DNA from: Stenotrophomonas rhizophila
GTDB lineage: Bacteria > Pseudomonadota > Gammaproteobacteria > Xanthomonadales > Xanthomonadaceae
DNA: 64,000 nucleotides
Direction: 5' to 3'
Assembly: GCF_001704155.1 (NCBI RefSeq)
Contig: NZ_CP016294.1
Coordinates: forward strand, 1,857,501-1,921,500
Positions 33,174 to 43,546 of this stretch are shown here, piece after piece (the stretch's first letter is position 1; each line of letters starts with the position of its first letter). The notes beneath the pieces were generated by a model. It had not been told where the DNA came from. It did no database searches and saw only the letters and a program-made list of their open reading frames with translations. The position numbers were made by a program, and so were the translations under genes.

Positions 33174-33494
33174 GGCCGGTGGGCCTGCCGTTTGGCTGAA
33201 ATTAAGGCGGTAAATACATGAATAGGGTGTCGGAATTCGTGTAGGATTCCCCAATCCCTTGTCCTGTCAGGCGGGAGGGGGGAGGTGGCTGAATAACCCA
33301 GCTATCGCTTTTTCGGTAAAAGACGCGTATCGTCCCCCACACTGTGTTTGCTAGGGTCACCGTGAATCGTGGCCTGATGCGGTTGATCTCACGATCCGCT
33401 CATCGATCCGCTTTACCAACGCCTGCAACTCAGTCTCGGCTCCGGAAATCCGGTGGTCGCGATTATTTCAACTTATGTTTCAGGAGTTAGTTAC
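33174..33494 (+). other. 321-base gap: probable long leader of the cold-shock gene
   Basis: No gene is visible. The stretch is less GC-rich than its surroundings, and the last 150 bases (T/A-rich, with GATTATTTCAACTTATGTTTC and then AGGAG) look like the long 5' leader typical of cspA-type messengers, which fold according to temperature. I could not settle on one promoter. GGAAT-N9-ATTCC near 33233 is a minor dyad. Confidence 0.4.
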
Positions 33495-33704
33495 ATGTCT
33501 GATCGTCAGAGCGGTACCGTCAAGTGGTTCAACGATGCCAAGGGCTTCGGCTTCATCACCCCGGAAAGCGGCCCGGACCTGTTCGTGCACTTCCGTGCCA
33601 TCCAGGGCACCGGCTTCAAGTCGCTGCAGGAAGGCCAGAAGGTGACCTTCGTCGCCGTGCAGGGCCAGAAGGGCATGCAGGCTGACCAGGTGCAGGCCGC
33701 CTAA
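33495..33704 (+). CDS. Cold-shock protein, CspA family
   Basis: The 69-residue protein is one cold-shock domain: [18 protein letters not shown] contains RNP1 (KGFGFI), and DLFVHFRAI contains RNP2 (VHF). It binds single-stranded RNA or DNA and may act as an RNA chaperone. CAGGAG lies nine bases before the ATG. The preceding long gap is probably its regulatory leader and a strong terminator follows, so it is a single-gene unit. Whether it is cold-induced or constitutive cannot be told. Confidence 0.95.
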   Translation: MSDRQSGTVKWFNDAKGFGFITPESGPDLFVHFRAIQGTGFKSLQEGQKVTFVAVQGQKGMQADQVQAA

Positions 33705-33732
33705 TAGGCTCCTGCCACCGCAAGGTGCCAAT

Positions 33733-33765
33733 AAACGCCGGAAGCGAAAGCTTCCGGCGTTTTTT
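33733..33765 (+). terminator. Rho-independent terminator after the cold-shock gene
   Basis: AAACGCCGGAAGC-GAAA-GCTTCCGGCG is followed by six Ts and closed by a GNRA tetraloop. It is one of the strongest terminators in the window. Confidence 0.92.
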
Positions 33766-33807
33766 ATTGCGGGTAGCATGGGCGTTTGCCCCCCTGCGGA
33801 CCTGCCG

Positions 33808-34500
33808 ATGATCAAGGTGCACCATCTGGACCACTCGCGCTCACAGCGCGTGCTGTGGATGCTTGAAGAGCTGAACCTGCCGTACCAGCTGGTTACCTAC
33901 CAGCGTGACCCGAAAACCTGGCTGGCCCCGCAGGCGTTGCGCGACATCCACCCGCTGGGCAAGTCCCCGGTGCTGCAGGACGACACCCTGGTCCTGGCCG
34001 AATCCGGCGCGATCCTGGAATACCTCGCTGACCGCTACGACAGTGGCCGCCAGCTGTCGCCCGAGCCGATGCCGGCGCAGGCCGCCGAGCGCGTGCGCTA
34101 CCGCTACTGGATGCATTACGCGGAAGGGTCGGCGATGCCACCGCTGCTGATGAGCCTGGTGTTCGCGCGGGTACGCAAGGCGCCGATGCCGTTCTTTGCC
34201 AAACCCATCGCACGCGGAATCGCCGACAAGGTGATGAAGGGCTTCGTTGGCCCGCAGTTGAAGCTGCACCTGGACTGGATGGAGCGCGAACTGGCCAGCT
34301 CGCCCTGGTTCGCGGGTGAGCGCTTCACCGCCGCCGACATCCAGATGAGCTTCCCGATCCAGGCCGCGGCCTCGCGCGCCGGCAGCATGGAGCGCTACCC
34401 CAAGCTGCAGGCATTCCTGGCCCGGATCGCACAGCGCCCCGCGTTCCAGCGTGCCGTGGAGCGCGGTGGCCCGCTCGACCTGGGCGCGGGCGCGGCCTGA
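33808..34500 (+). CDS. Glutathione S-transferase family protein
   Basis: The 230-residue product has the thioredoxin-like N-terminal domain ([19 protein letters not shown], with the glutathione-binding [11 protein letters not shown] and [15 protein letters not shown]) and an all-helical C-terminal domain ([18 protein letters not shown]). The Ser in DHSRS is the likely catalytic residue. It probably conjugates or reduces electrophiles; the substrate is unknown. I chose the ATG at 33808, since ten upstream codons are unlike the family. It lies between the cold-shock gene and selO on the same strand. Confidence 0.9.
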   Translation: MIKVHHLDHSRSQRVLWMLEELNLPYQLVTYQRDPKTWLAPQALRDIHPLGKSPVLQDDTLVLAESGAILEYLADRYDSGRQLSPEPMPAQAAERVRYRYWMHYAEGSAMPPLLMSLVFARVRKAPMPFFAKPIARGIADKVMKGFVGPQLKLHLDWMERELASSPWFAGERFTAADIQMSFPIQAAASRAGSMERYPKLQAFLARIAQRPAFQRAVERGGPLDLGAGAA

Positions 34501-34506
34501 GCTTGC

Positions 34507-34526
34507 GGGGGCGTTCCGACGCCCCC
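34507..34526. other. Hairpin between the GST gene and selO
   Basis: GGGGGCGT-TCCG-ACGCCCCC has perfect 8-bp arms and a UUCG-like loop but no T-run. It is a possible attenuator or messenger-stabilising hairpin 11 bases before selO. Confidence 0.45.
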
Positions 34527-34537
34527 ACCTTGTCGTG

Positions 34538-36103
34538 ATGAGCACTGAACCGCTGCGCTTCGACAACCGATTCATCCGGGAGCTGCCCGGCGACGACGAA
34601 ACCGGCCCCCGCGTGCGCGAGGTGCGCGGCGCGGCGTGGTCGGCAGTGATGCCCACGCCGGTAGCCGCGCCCAGGCTGCTGGCGTACTCACCTGAACTCG
34701 CGGAGCAGTTGGGCCTGGGCCAGGATCTGCTGGACAGCCCGGATTTTGCCCGCGTGTTCGGCGGCAACGCCCTGTATGACGGCATGCAGCCCTGGGCCGC
34801 CAACTATGGCGGGCACCAGTTCGGGCACTGGGCCGGCCAGCTGGGCGACGGCCGTGCCATTTCACTGGGCGAGCTGCTGGCGCCGGAGGGTGCGCGCTGG
34901 GAGCTGCAGCTGAAGGGGGCAGGGCGCACACCTTATTCGCGCGGGGCCGATGGTCGTGCCGTGTTGCGCTCGTCGATCCGCGAATTCCTCTGCAGCGAAG
35001 CAATGCATCACCTGGGCGTGCCGACCACGCGCGCGCTGAGCCTGGTGGCCACGGGTGACAGCGTGGTGCGCGACATGTTCTACGACGGCCATCCCGAAGC
35101 GGAACCGGGTGCGGTGGTGTGCCGGGTGGCGCCCTCGTTCCTGCGCTTTGGCAGCTTCGAGCTGCCGGCGTCGCGCGGTGACGTGGCGTTGCTGCGGCAG
35201 CTGGTAAACCTGTGCATCGCGCGCGATTTTCCCGAACTGGACGATGCCGGCGAACAACGGTACGCCGCCTGGTTCGCGCAGGTCTGCGAGCGCACGGCGG
35301 AGCTGGTGGCGCACTGGATGCGGGTCGGCTTCGTGCACGGGGTGATGAACACCGACAACCTGTCCATCCTCGGCCTCACCATCGATTACGGTCCGTATGG
35401 CTGGGTGGACGACTACGATCCGGACTGGACCCCCAACACCACCGATGCGCAGGGTCGCCGTTACCGCTTCGGCACCCAGCCGCAGGTGGCGTACTGGAAC
35501 CTGACCCGGCTGGCGCAGGCGCTGTCGCCGCTGTTCGAGGACGTGGCCCCGCTGCACGACGGCCTGGCGCGTTTCCAGGCCGTGCATGCGCGCTGCGAGC
35601 GTGACGACATTGCCGCCAAGCTGGGCCTTGCCGAGTGCCAGGATGCGGACCTGGCATTGATGGCCGATTGGCTGACCCTCCTGCACGATGGCGAGATGGA
35701 CATGACGCTCGCGTTCCGTGGCCTGATCGACCTCGATCCGCAGGCGCCCCGGCTCGCCGTACTGGAAGAGGCGTTCTACAGCGAGGCACGACGTGAGGCC
35801 GTGCTGCCTGCGCTCCAGCAGTGGTTGCATCGGTATGCGACCAGGCTGCAGGCGGACGCCCTTGACTCCGTGCAGCGCCGGCAGCGCATGTCCGCGGCCA
35901 ATCCGCTGTACGTGCTGCGCAACTGGCTTGCGCAGGAAGCCATCGAGCTGGCGGGGCAGGGCGACCTCAGTGGCGTGCACACGCTGCAGGAAGTGCTGCG
36001 TCGTCCGTATGAGGTCCAGCCCGGGCGTGAACACTACGCGGCCAAGCGGCCGGAGTGGGCGCGCAACAAAGCCGGCTGCTCGATGCTGTCCTGCAGTTCA
36101 TGA
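34538..36103 (+). CDS. selO: Protein adenylyltransferase SelO
   Basis: SelO is a pseudokinase-fold enzyme that transfers AMP from ATP to Ser, Thr or Tyr of target proteins and is linked to redox stress. The 521-residue product has [75 protein letters not shown] with the metal-binding Asn and Asp, and PYEVQPG near the end. The C-terminus is GCSMLSCSS; the family often has a redox-active Cys (or selenocysteine) there. The ATG at 34538 lies 37 bases after the GST stop. Confidence 0.93.
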   Translation: MSTEPLRFDNRFIRELPGDDETGPRVREVRGAAWSAVMPTPVAAPRLLAYSPELAEQLGLGQDLLDSPDFARVFGGNALYDGMQPWAANYGGHQFGHWAGQLGDGRAISLGELLAPEGARWELQLKGAGRTPYSRGADGRAVLRSSIREFLCSEAMHHLGVPTTRALSLVATGDSVVRDMFYDGHPEAEPGAVVCRVAPSFLRFGSFELPASRGDVALLRQLVNLCIARDFPELDDAGEQRYAAWFAQVCERTAELVAHWMRVGFVHGVMNTDNLSILGLTIDYGPYGWVDDYDPDWTPNTTDAQGRRYRFGTQPQVAYWNLTRLAQALSPLFEDVAPLHDGLARFQAVHARCERDDIAAKLGLAECQDADLALMADWLTLLHDGEMDMTLAFRGLIDLDPQAPRLAVLEEAFYSEARREAVLPALQQWLHRYATRLQADALDSVQRRQRMSAANPLYVLRNWLAQEAIELAGQGDLSGVHTLQEVLRRPYEVQPGREHYAAKRPEWARNKAGCSMLSCSS

Positions 36104-36143
36104 GGCCGGGTTACCCTATGCCACCCATTCGTTGTCTCCCGCC

Positions 36144-36680
36144 ATGACCGATCTTCCCGCCACGCCCGCCTGGGCCGGCCGCCTGCGCGACGTCGCTGAT
36201 TTCCCCAAGCCGGGCATCCTGTTCAAGGACATCATGCCGCTGCTGGCCGATGGCGATGATTTCGCCGCTGCCATCGACGCGATGGTCGCGCCGTGGCGCG
36301 AGGCACGGCTGGATGCGGTGATGGGCATCGAGTCGCGCGGCTTCATCCTCGGCGCGGCGATGGCCCGCGTACTGGGCGTGGGCTTCGTGCCCGTGCGCAA
36401 GCCGGGCAAGCTGCCCGGTCGCACGCTGAAGCAGGACTACACGCTGGAATACCGCACCGACAGCATCGAAGTGCACGCCGATGCATTGCCGCCGGGCGCG
36501 CGCGTGCTGGTGGTGGACGATGTGCTCGCCACCGGCGGCACGCTGCTGGCCGCGCTGTCGCTGGCCAGGCAGCTGCAGGTCGAGGTGCTCGGCGCCGCCG
36601 TGCTGGTCGAACTGGCCGGCCTCGGCGGCCGCGAACGCTGGACCAGCGATGTGCCGCTGGTCGCGAACCTGGTGTACTGA
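36144..36680 (+). CDS. apt: Adenine phosphoribosyltransferase
   Basis: Apt makes AMP from adenine and PRPP in purine salvage. The 178-residue product has the type I fold with [42 protein letters not shown] and the PRPP-binding [13 protein letters not shown]. Length matches the family. Its stop codon directly abuts the stop codon of the convergent dbpA, with no base between, so the two messengers must end inside each other's coding sequence. Confidence 0.95.
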   Translation: MTDLPATPAWAGRLRDVADFPKPGILFKDIMPLLADGDDFAAAIDAMVAPWREARLDAVMGIESRGFILGAAMARVLGVGFVPVRKPGKLPGRTLKQDYTLEYRTDSIEVHADALPPGARVLVVDDVLATGGTLLAALSLARQLQVEVLGAAVLVELAGLGGRERWTSDVPLVANLVY

Positions 36681-38057
36681 TTACATCTTCCGCACGCGGA
36701 AACGCCGGCCCTTGATCTTGCCCGCTTCCAGGCGGGCGATGGCCTTGCCCACGTGTTCGCGGGCGATCGCCACGTAGGAACGGGTGGCGTAGATGTCGAT
36801 CTTGCCGATCACCTTGGCCGACAGCCCGGCATCGCCGGTCAATGCACCCAGGATGTCGCCGGGACGCAGCTTGTCGGTCTTGCCGCCGTCGATGCGCAGC
36901 GTTTCCATCGCCGCTTGCGGCAGGACCGCCGGGCGCGCGGTGGCCAGCGGGGTCTTCTGCCAGTCCAACGGCTTGCCCTGCGCCGCTTCCAGCGCGTCGG
37001 CGCGGTTGCGCTCGCGGTGGGTCACCAGGCTGATCGCCAGCCCGGTGGCGCCGGCGCGGCCGGTGCGGCCCACGCGGTGTTCGTAGGTTTCAATGTCGGT
37101 GGGCAGCTCGTAATTGATCACCGCCGCCAGGTCCTGCACGTCCAGCCCGCGCGCGGCCACGTCGCTGGCCACCAGCACGTTGCAGCTGCGGTTGGCGAAG
37201 CGCACCAGCACTTCGTCACGGTCGCGCTGTTCCATTTCGCCATGCAGCGGCAACGCGGAGAAGCCGAACTGCTGCAGCGATACGGCCACGTCATCCACGT
37301 CGCGGCGGGTGTTGCAGAACACCACGGTCGATTCCGGCGTGTACTTCAGCAGCAGGCCGGCCAGCGCCTTCTGCTTGCTGGCCAGGTCCACTTCGCAGAA
37401 CAGGTGGCGGATCGCCGGGGCGTGGTCGGCGCCTTCCACGGTCACTTCCACCGGATCGCGCAGCAGCACGCGCGCGATCTCGCGGATCTCGTCGGGGTAG
37501 GTGGCCGAGAACAGCAGCGTCTGGCGGTCCTTGCTGGTGCGCCCTGCGATTTCGCGGATCGGTTCTTCAAAGCCCATGTCGAGCATGCGGTCGGCTTCGT
37601 CCAGCACCAGCGTGGTCACCCCGCCCAGCTTCAGGGCGCGCTTGCGGCCCAGTTCCTGGATGCGGCCGGGCGTGCCGACCACCACGTGCGGGTCGTGCGC
37701 TTCCAGCGACGCCAGCTGCGGCGCAAGCGGCATGCCGCCGGTCAGGACCACCAGCTTGAGGTTGGGAATGCCGGTGGCCAGCTTGCGGATCTGCTTGCCG
37801 ACCTGGTCGGCCAGTTCGCGGGTGGGGCACAGTACCAGCGCCTGCGCGCGGATCACCGCCGGGTCCAGCGCCTGCAGCAGCCCCAGTCCGAAGGCCGCGG
37901 TCTTGCCGCTGCCGGTGGGCGCCTGGGCGATCAGGTCGCGACGGGCGAGGATGGCGGGCAGCGCCTGCGCCTGCACGGGAGTCATCTGGGTATAGCCCAG
38001 CGCGTCGATGCCCGCCGCCAGCGAGGCCGACAGGGGCAGTTCGGAGAATTCGTTCAT
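36681..38057 (-). CDS. dbpA: DEAD-box RNA helicase DbpA
   Basis: The 458-residue product has the helicase motifs in order: TPVQAQALPAIL (Q), APTGSGKT (I), PTRELADQV (Ia), VVGTPGRI (Ib), DEAD (II), FSATYP (III), STVVFCNTRRDVD (IV), SDVAARGLDV (V) and HRVGRTGRAG (VI). A C-terminal RNA-binding domain (LRPGDILGALTGDAG, then KIDIYATRSYVAI) is the DbpA mark; DbpA is activated by hairpin 92 of 23S rRNA and acts in large-subunit assembly. It starts 16 bases after the YeiH-like gene. Confidence 0.93.
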   Translation of the reverse strand: MNEFSELPLSASLAAGIDALGYTQMTPVQAQALPAILARRDLIAQAPTGSGKTAAFGLGLLQALDPAVIRAQALVLCPTRELADQVGKQIRKLATGIPNLKLVVLTGGMPLAPQLASLEAHDPHVVVGTPGRIQELGRKRALKLGGVTTLVLDEADRMLDMGFEEPIREIAGRTSKDRQTLLFSATYPDEIREIARVLLRDPVEVTVEGADHAPAIRHLFCEVDLASKQKALAGLLLKYTPESTVVFCNTRRDVDDVAVSLQQFGFSALPLHGEMEQRDRDEVLVRFANRSCNVLVASDVAARGLDVQDLAAVINYELPTDIETYEHRVGRTGRAGATGLAISLVTHRERNRADALEAAQGKPLDWQKTPLATARPAVLPQAAMETLRIDGGKTDKLRPGDILGALTGDAGLSAKVIGKIDIYATRSYVAIAREHVGKAIARLEAGKIKGRRFRVRKM

Positions 38058-38073
38058 GCCACATTCTACCCGC

Positions 38074-39150
38074 TCAGCCGATCAGCCAGTGAACCGCCAG
38101 GTTGATCCCCAACCCACCAACGAGCAGCCATGCAAACAGCAGCAGTGCCAGCAGCAGTGGCTTCGGCCCCGCCCGGCGCAGGGCGGACACGTGGGTGGTC
38201 AGGCCCAGCGCGGCCATCGCCATGGCCAGCAGCACGGTATCCAGGTCGATGGCCGCGCCGACCACGGCGGGCGGCAGCAGGTGCAGAGAGTTGATGCCCG
38301 CCACCGCCACGAAACCGAACGCAAACCAGGGCACCACGATCTTCGCCCGCGCCGTGCCGGGCTGCGTCGCATGGCCGCGGGCCAGCAGCAGCGACAGCGC
38401 CACCAGGAACGGGGCGAGCATCATCACGCGCACCATCTTGGCGATCACGGCGGTATCGGCGGCGCCTTCGCTGACCGCGCGCCCGGCCGCCACCACCTGG
38501 GCCACTTCATGCACCGTCGACCCGGTGAACACCCCATAGGCCTGTTCGCCCAGCGCCAGCCAGTCGTGTTCCAGGTTCAGCTGGTACAGCGCCGGATACA
38601 GGAACATCGCCAGTGTGCCGAACACCACCACGGTCGACACCGCCACGGTGGCCTGTTCGGCGCGGCCACGTACCACCGGCTCGGCGGCCATCACTGCGGC
38701 CGCCCCGCAGATCGCGCTGCCGGCGCCGATCAGCATCGCGGAATCGCGGTCGATCCCCAGCCAGCGGGTGCCGGCCCACCACGCCAGCCCGAAGGTGCTG
38801 GTCAGTACCAGTGCGTCAATCAGCACGCCGCCTGCGCCGACCTGGCCGATGTCCTGGAAGGTCAGGCGCATGCCGTACAGGACGATGCCGGCGCGCAGCA
38901 GCCAGTGCTTGGCGAAGCCCACGCCATCTGCCGACGATGCGGCCAGGTGCGGGTACACGGTGTTGCCCAGTGCGATGCCCAGCACGATGGCCAGGGTGAG
39001 TGCACTGATGCCGTGCGCCTGCAGCCATGGCAGGGAGGACAGGCCGATGCCCGCCGCCGCAAGGCCGGTGGTCAGCAGCAGGCCGGGCACCCGGCGGCGC
39101 CAGCGTTGGAATGCACCCGCGATGGGGGCGCTCGCCATTGAAATGCTCAC
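38074..39150 (-). CDS. YeiH/UPF0324-family membrane transporter (putative sulfate exporter)
   Basis: The 358-residue protein is strongly hydrophobic with about ten membrane helices, including LTLAIVLGIALGNTVYPHL, HWLLRAGIVLYGMRLTFQDI and MLIGAGSAICGAAAVMA. YGVFTGSTVHEVAQVVAAG is a conserved re-entrant-like block of the family. The YeiH group is annotated as putative sulfate exporters; proof of substrate is thin. GTG 39150 has GAGAG in front; ATG 39138 is also possible. It is divergent from a LysR gene, as yeiH and yeiE are in enterobacteria, so that regulator probably controls it. Confidence 0.88.
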   Translation of the reverse strand: MSISMASAPIAGAFQRWRRRVPGLLLTTGLAAAGIGLSSLPWLQAHGISALTLAIVLGIALGNTVYPHLAASSADGVGFAKHWLLRAGIVLYGMRLTFQDIGQVGAGGVLIDALVLTSTFGLAWWAGTRWLGIDRDSAMLIGAGSAICGAAAVMAAEPVVRGRAEQATVAVSTVVVFGTLAMFLYPALYQLNLEHDWLALGEQAYGVFTGSTVHEVAQVVAAGRAVSEGAADTAVIAKMVRVMMLAPFLVALSLLLARGHATQPGTARAKIVVPWFAFGFVAVAGINSLHLLPPAVVGAAIDLDTVLLAMAMAALGLTTHVSALRRAGPKPLLLALLLFAWLLVGGLGINLAVHWLIG

Positions 39151-39252
39151 GATTCGCTCTCGTCGAAACACGGCTACAGCGTGCCCTTGACCTTTCAATT
39201 GGTAAAACGCATTGTTTGTGTCAAATCAACCTATAAAGAAGGTTACGCCACG

Positions 39253-40155
39253 ATGCGTCTGACGCTGCGCCAATGGCAGGTTTTCGTGAGCGTGGCCGAT
39301 GCCGGATCCACCGCTGCGGCCGGCGCCCAGCTCCAGCTGTCGCAGTCGGCCACCAGCGCCGCCCTCAACGAACTGGAGGGGCAGCTTCCCGCACCGCTGT
39401 TTGACCGGATCGGGCGCCGGCTGGTGCTCAACGCCACCGGACGCGCGTTGCTTGACCCGGCCCGCGCGCTGCTGGTGGCGGCGAGGGAGCTGGAACAGCA
39501 GGCCGGGGCAGGGCAGTCGCACGCGGCCGGCACACTGGCCCTGCATTTGCGGATAGGCGCGAGCACCACCATCGGCAATTACCTGCTGCCGACCCGGGTG
39601 GCTTCGTTGCTGGCGGCCAATCCGCAGGCCCAGGTGGACCTGCGGATCGGCAACAGCGCCGACGTGGTGGCGGCGGTGCAGCGGTTGGAGGTCGACCTGG
39701 GCGTGATCGAAGGACCGTGCCACGAAAGCGGCCTGGAAGTGCTGCCCTGGCAGCGCGATGCCCTGGTCATCGTGGCGGCGGCCGCCTCGCCGTTGCCGGA
39801 TGCGGTGGATGTCGCGTCACTGGCCGCGGCGCGCTGGCTGCTGCGCGAGCCCGGTTCGGGCACCCGCGAGGCGGTTGAACAGGCCCTGCTGCCGCACCTG
39901 CACCACTTCGGGCGCGCCATGCAGCTGGGCAGCACCGAGGCGATAAAGCAGGCGGCGGCGGCGGGGCTGGGCCTGGCCTGCCTGTCGCGGCACGCAGTGG
40001 CCGACCTGGTCGCGCTGGGCAGCCTGCGGGTCCTGCAGACCCCGCTGCCGCCCCTGTCGCGCCAGCTGTGGGTGGTGCGCCACCCGGGCAAGCGGGTGCC
40101 GGCGGAACTGGCCACGCTGCTGGGGCTGCCGGCATCCGCTTTTGCGTCCGGCTGA
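39253..40155 (+). CDS. LysR-family regulator, YeiE-like by context
   Basis: The 300-residue product has a LysR winged helix (LRQWQVFVSVADAGSTAAAG, then LSQSATSAALNELEGQL, residues 3-62) and an effector domain from about residue 92. The divergent YeiH-type transporter makes it a likely YeiE equivalent, which in enterobacteria responds to sulfite stress; here this is inference. The shared 102-base gap holds CAAT-N11-ATTG near 39197 and a -10-like TATAAA at 39232-39237. Confidence 0.9.
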   Translation: MRLTLRQWQVFVSVADAGSTAAAGAQLQLSQSATSAALNELEGQLPAPLFDRIGRRLVLNATGRALLDPARALLVAARELEQQAGAGQSHAAGTLALHLRIGASTTIGNYLLPTRVASLLAANPQAQVDLRIGNSADVVAAVQRLEVDLGVIEGPCHESGLEVLPWQRDALVIVAAAASPLPDAVDVASLAAARWLLREPGSGTREAVEQALLPHLHHFGRAMQLGSTEAIKQAAAAGLGLACLSRHAVADLVALGSLRVLQTPLPPLSRQLWVVRHPGKRVPAELATLLGLPASAFASG

Positions 40156-40179
40156 GCGACGCCGCAGGCCGCCAGCCCG

Positions 40180-40185
40180 TACAAT
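40180..40185 (+). promoter_or_regulatory. -10-like TACAAT just before uup
   Basis: TACAAT ends six bases before the uup ATG, so transcription would start at or next to the start codon. The same pattern (TACAAT or TAAAAT hard against a start) occurs before queA and pdxY. The -35 match is poor. Confidence 0.35.
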
Positions 40186-40191
40186 GGCGGG

Positions 40192-42072
<1,881 letters not shown>

Positions 42073-42091
42073 CGCGCGTCCCCGGGTAAAG

Positions 42092-42116
42092 GCAGCCGAC
42101 TAACAGTCGGCGCTAC
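42092..42116 (-). repeat. GTAG-headed REP, left partner
   Basis: On the minus strand this reads GTAG then CGCCGAC-TGTTA-GTCGGC. It is inverted relative to the REP at 42315-42338, and the two enclose the 31-bp tandem array. Confidence 0.75.
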
Positions 42117-42126
42117 CGGGGCTGGC

Positions 42127-42304
42127 GCATCCGGATCGTCGTGCGTTCGTTCCGGACGCATCCGGATCGTCATGCGTTCGTTCCGGACGCATCCGGATCG
42201 TCATGCGTTTGTTCCGGACGCATCCGGATCGTCATGCGTTTGTTCCGGACGCATCCGGATCGTCATGCGTTCGTTCCGGACGTATCCAAATCGTCATGCG
42301 ATCG
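42127..42304. repeat. 31-bp tandem repeat, about six copies
   Basis: Units beginning GCATCCGGATCGTCATGCG start at 42127, 42158, 42189, 42220, 42251 and 42282, exactly 31 bases apart. The middle copies differ only at one C/T position; the first has one change and the last is decayed. Each unit holds the palindrome TCCGGA twice. Since 31 is not a multiple of three, it cannot be a coding repeat. It lies in the 402-base gap after uup. Confidence 0.93.
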
Positions 42305-42314
42305 CCAGCAATTC

Positions 42315-42338
42315 GTAGCGCCGACTGTCAGTCGGCGA
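42315..42338 (+). repeat. GTAG-headed REP, right partner
   Basis: GTAG is followed by CGCCGAC-TGTCA-GTCGGCG. It is nearly the mirror image of the REP at 42092-42116 across the tandem array. Confidence 0.75.
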
Positions 42339-42454
42339 CCGCGCGCAGCGCGGCAAACCATCCCGGCGCGTGATCGACACGCGCTCAATATCCTGCCGGC
42401 GTTCAAACCCGACCGAAACCCTCCGTCCGGCGTTCATGATCCCGGAACGGAGAG

Positions 42455-42478
42455 CAGCCACGCAGGGCGTGGCTCTAC
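42455..42478 (-). repeat. GTAG-headed REP overlapping a stop codon
   Basis: On the minus strand GTAG, A, then GCCACGC-CCT-GCGTGGC. The TAG of GTAG is the stop codon of the cytochrome gene that ends at 42475, so the hairpin is part of that messenger's 3' end. Confidence 0.75.
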
Positions 42479-42936
42479 TTCAGCCCGTGCAGATCCCGCA
42501 ACTGGCTCGGCCGCGAACCGAAATACGCGGCCAGGTCGGCAATGTCCTGGTCGCTCAGGTCGGTGGCCTGTCCGGTCATCAGCGGATGCTGGCGGTCCCC
42601 GGCGCGGTAGGCCTGCAGGGCGTGGGCCAGGTAATCGCCGTACTGCCCACCCAGCTTCGGGTAGGTCGGGTCGATCGGCTGGTTGCCGTCGGCGCCGTGG
42701 CAGTCGATGCAGCTCTGCCCGGTCGCCTTGCCCTTGACCTTGGCCCGCGCTTCACCGGCGGCGATGCGGCCCGCCGGCAGGCCGGCGGAGGAGCCTGACC
42801 CGTGCTCGCCACTGGCGTGGCCCGGGTCGGCGGCGGAATCTGCGCTGTTTTCCACCTGCGACTGCGAACAGGCAGCCAGCAGCAGGGCAACGGACAGGGC
42901 GATGGCGTGACGCTTGAAGGGCGTGGCTTTCGTCAT
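42475..42936 (-). CDS. Monohaem cytochrome c, probable lipoprotein
   Basis: The 153-residue product has a lipoprotein-type signal (ALSVALLLAACSQ, Cys about residue 23), a polar linker and one cytochrome c domain with CIDCH for haem and a likely Met ligand in HPLMTGQATDLSDQDI. It resembles half of a cytochrome c4 (YPKLGGQYGDYLAHALQAY). It probably carries electrons on the periplasmic face. It starts 8 bases after a second, similar cytochrome gene, so both are made together. The stop codon lies in a REP. Confidence 0.9.
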   Translation of the reverse strand: MTKATPFKRHAIALSVALLLAACSQSQVENSADSAADPGHASGEHGSGSSAGLPAGRIAAGEARAKVKGKATGQSCIDCHGADGNQPIDPTYPKLGGQYGDYLAHALQAYRAGDRQHPLMTGQATDLSDQDIADLAAYFGSRPSQLRDLHGLK

Positions 42937-42944
42937 GAGCGCGC

Positions 42945-43340
42945 TTATTTGACGGTGGACAGGTAAACAGCGAGATCGGCGATCTCCTGTTCAGAGAAAC
43001 TCATGGACTGCGCCTGCATCGTGGGATGCCGGCGTTTGCCCTGGCGGTACTCGCTCAGCGCCTGGCTGAGGTACTGCTGGGTCTGCCCACCGATCTTGGG
43101 CACCCGGTAGCTGGGGTACGCGTTCTTGTAGCCGGTGATGCCGTGGCACCCCTGGCAGGTGTAGGCCAGCACGCGGCCATTGTCGAAGCTGCCGGTCAGG
43201 GCAGGCGGGGCGGCGGGTGCGGCTGCCGGGGCAGCGGCGGGTGGCGCGGGTACGGCAGGAGCAGGTGCGGCCTGGACGGCAACCCCGAAGGGCAGGAGGA
43301 CGGCCAGAGCAAGACAAGCGGCGAGCGGCTGCGGGCGCAT
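42945..43340 (-). CDS. Monohaem cytochrome c, periplasmic
   Basis: The 131-residue product has a cleavable signal (LAACLALAVLLPFGVAVQA), an Ala/Pro linker, and one haem domain with CQGCH and an expected Met ligand near HPTMQAQSMSFSEQEI. Its shape (VPKIGGQTQQYLSQALSEY) parallels the next gene, so the pair looks like a split or duplicated cytochrome c4. It is first of the two on the minus strand and divergent from the RND efflux operon, with 206 bases between starts. Confidence 0.9.
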   Translation of the reverse strand: MRPQPLAACLALAVLLPFGVAVQAAPAPAVPAPPAAAPAAAPAAPPALTGSFDNGRVLAYTCQGCHGITGYKNAYPSYRVPKIGGQTQQYLSQALSEYRQGKRRHPTMQAQSMSFSEQEIADLAVYLSTVK

Positions 43341-43546
43341 GATGTCGTTTCCGGTATACGGGTTCTGGTCGTTCCGGCGTGGGGTACGGAACTGTCCCGA
43401 GTATAGCCTGCGTTTTCATCTAGCTGAAACCGGGCAATGCCGACGAGTGGTCGCAGGTCACCATGACCTTTGGGATATGGTGTTGTCGTGACGTGGTGCA
43501 TTACTTTGCTACCACACCTGCTCACGCATCCTTCAGGGACACGACG

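Noticed and set aside
33174..33494. A small gene in the gap before the cold-shock gene
   Set aside because: No open frame there has both a ribosome-binding site and plausible codon use; a long leader explains it better.
42127..42304. CRISPR array
   Set aside because: The 31-bp units follow each other directly with no unique spacers and no cas genes nearby.
42141..42737. Plus-strand open frame through the 31-bp repeat
   Set aside because: Each unit shifts the frame, giving a scrambled peptide; it also runs antisense into a real cytochrome gene.
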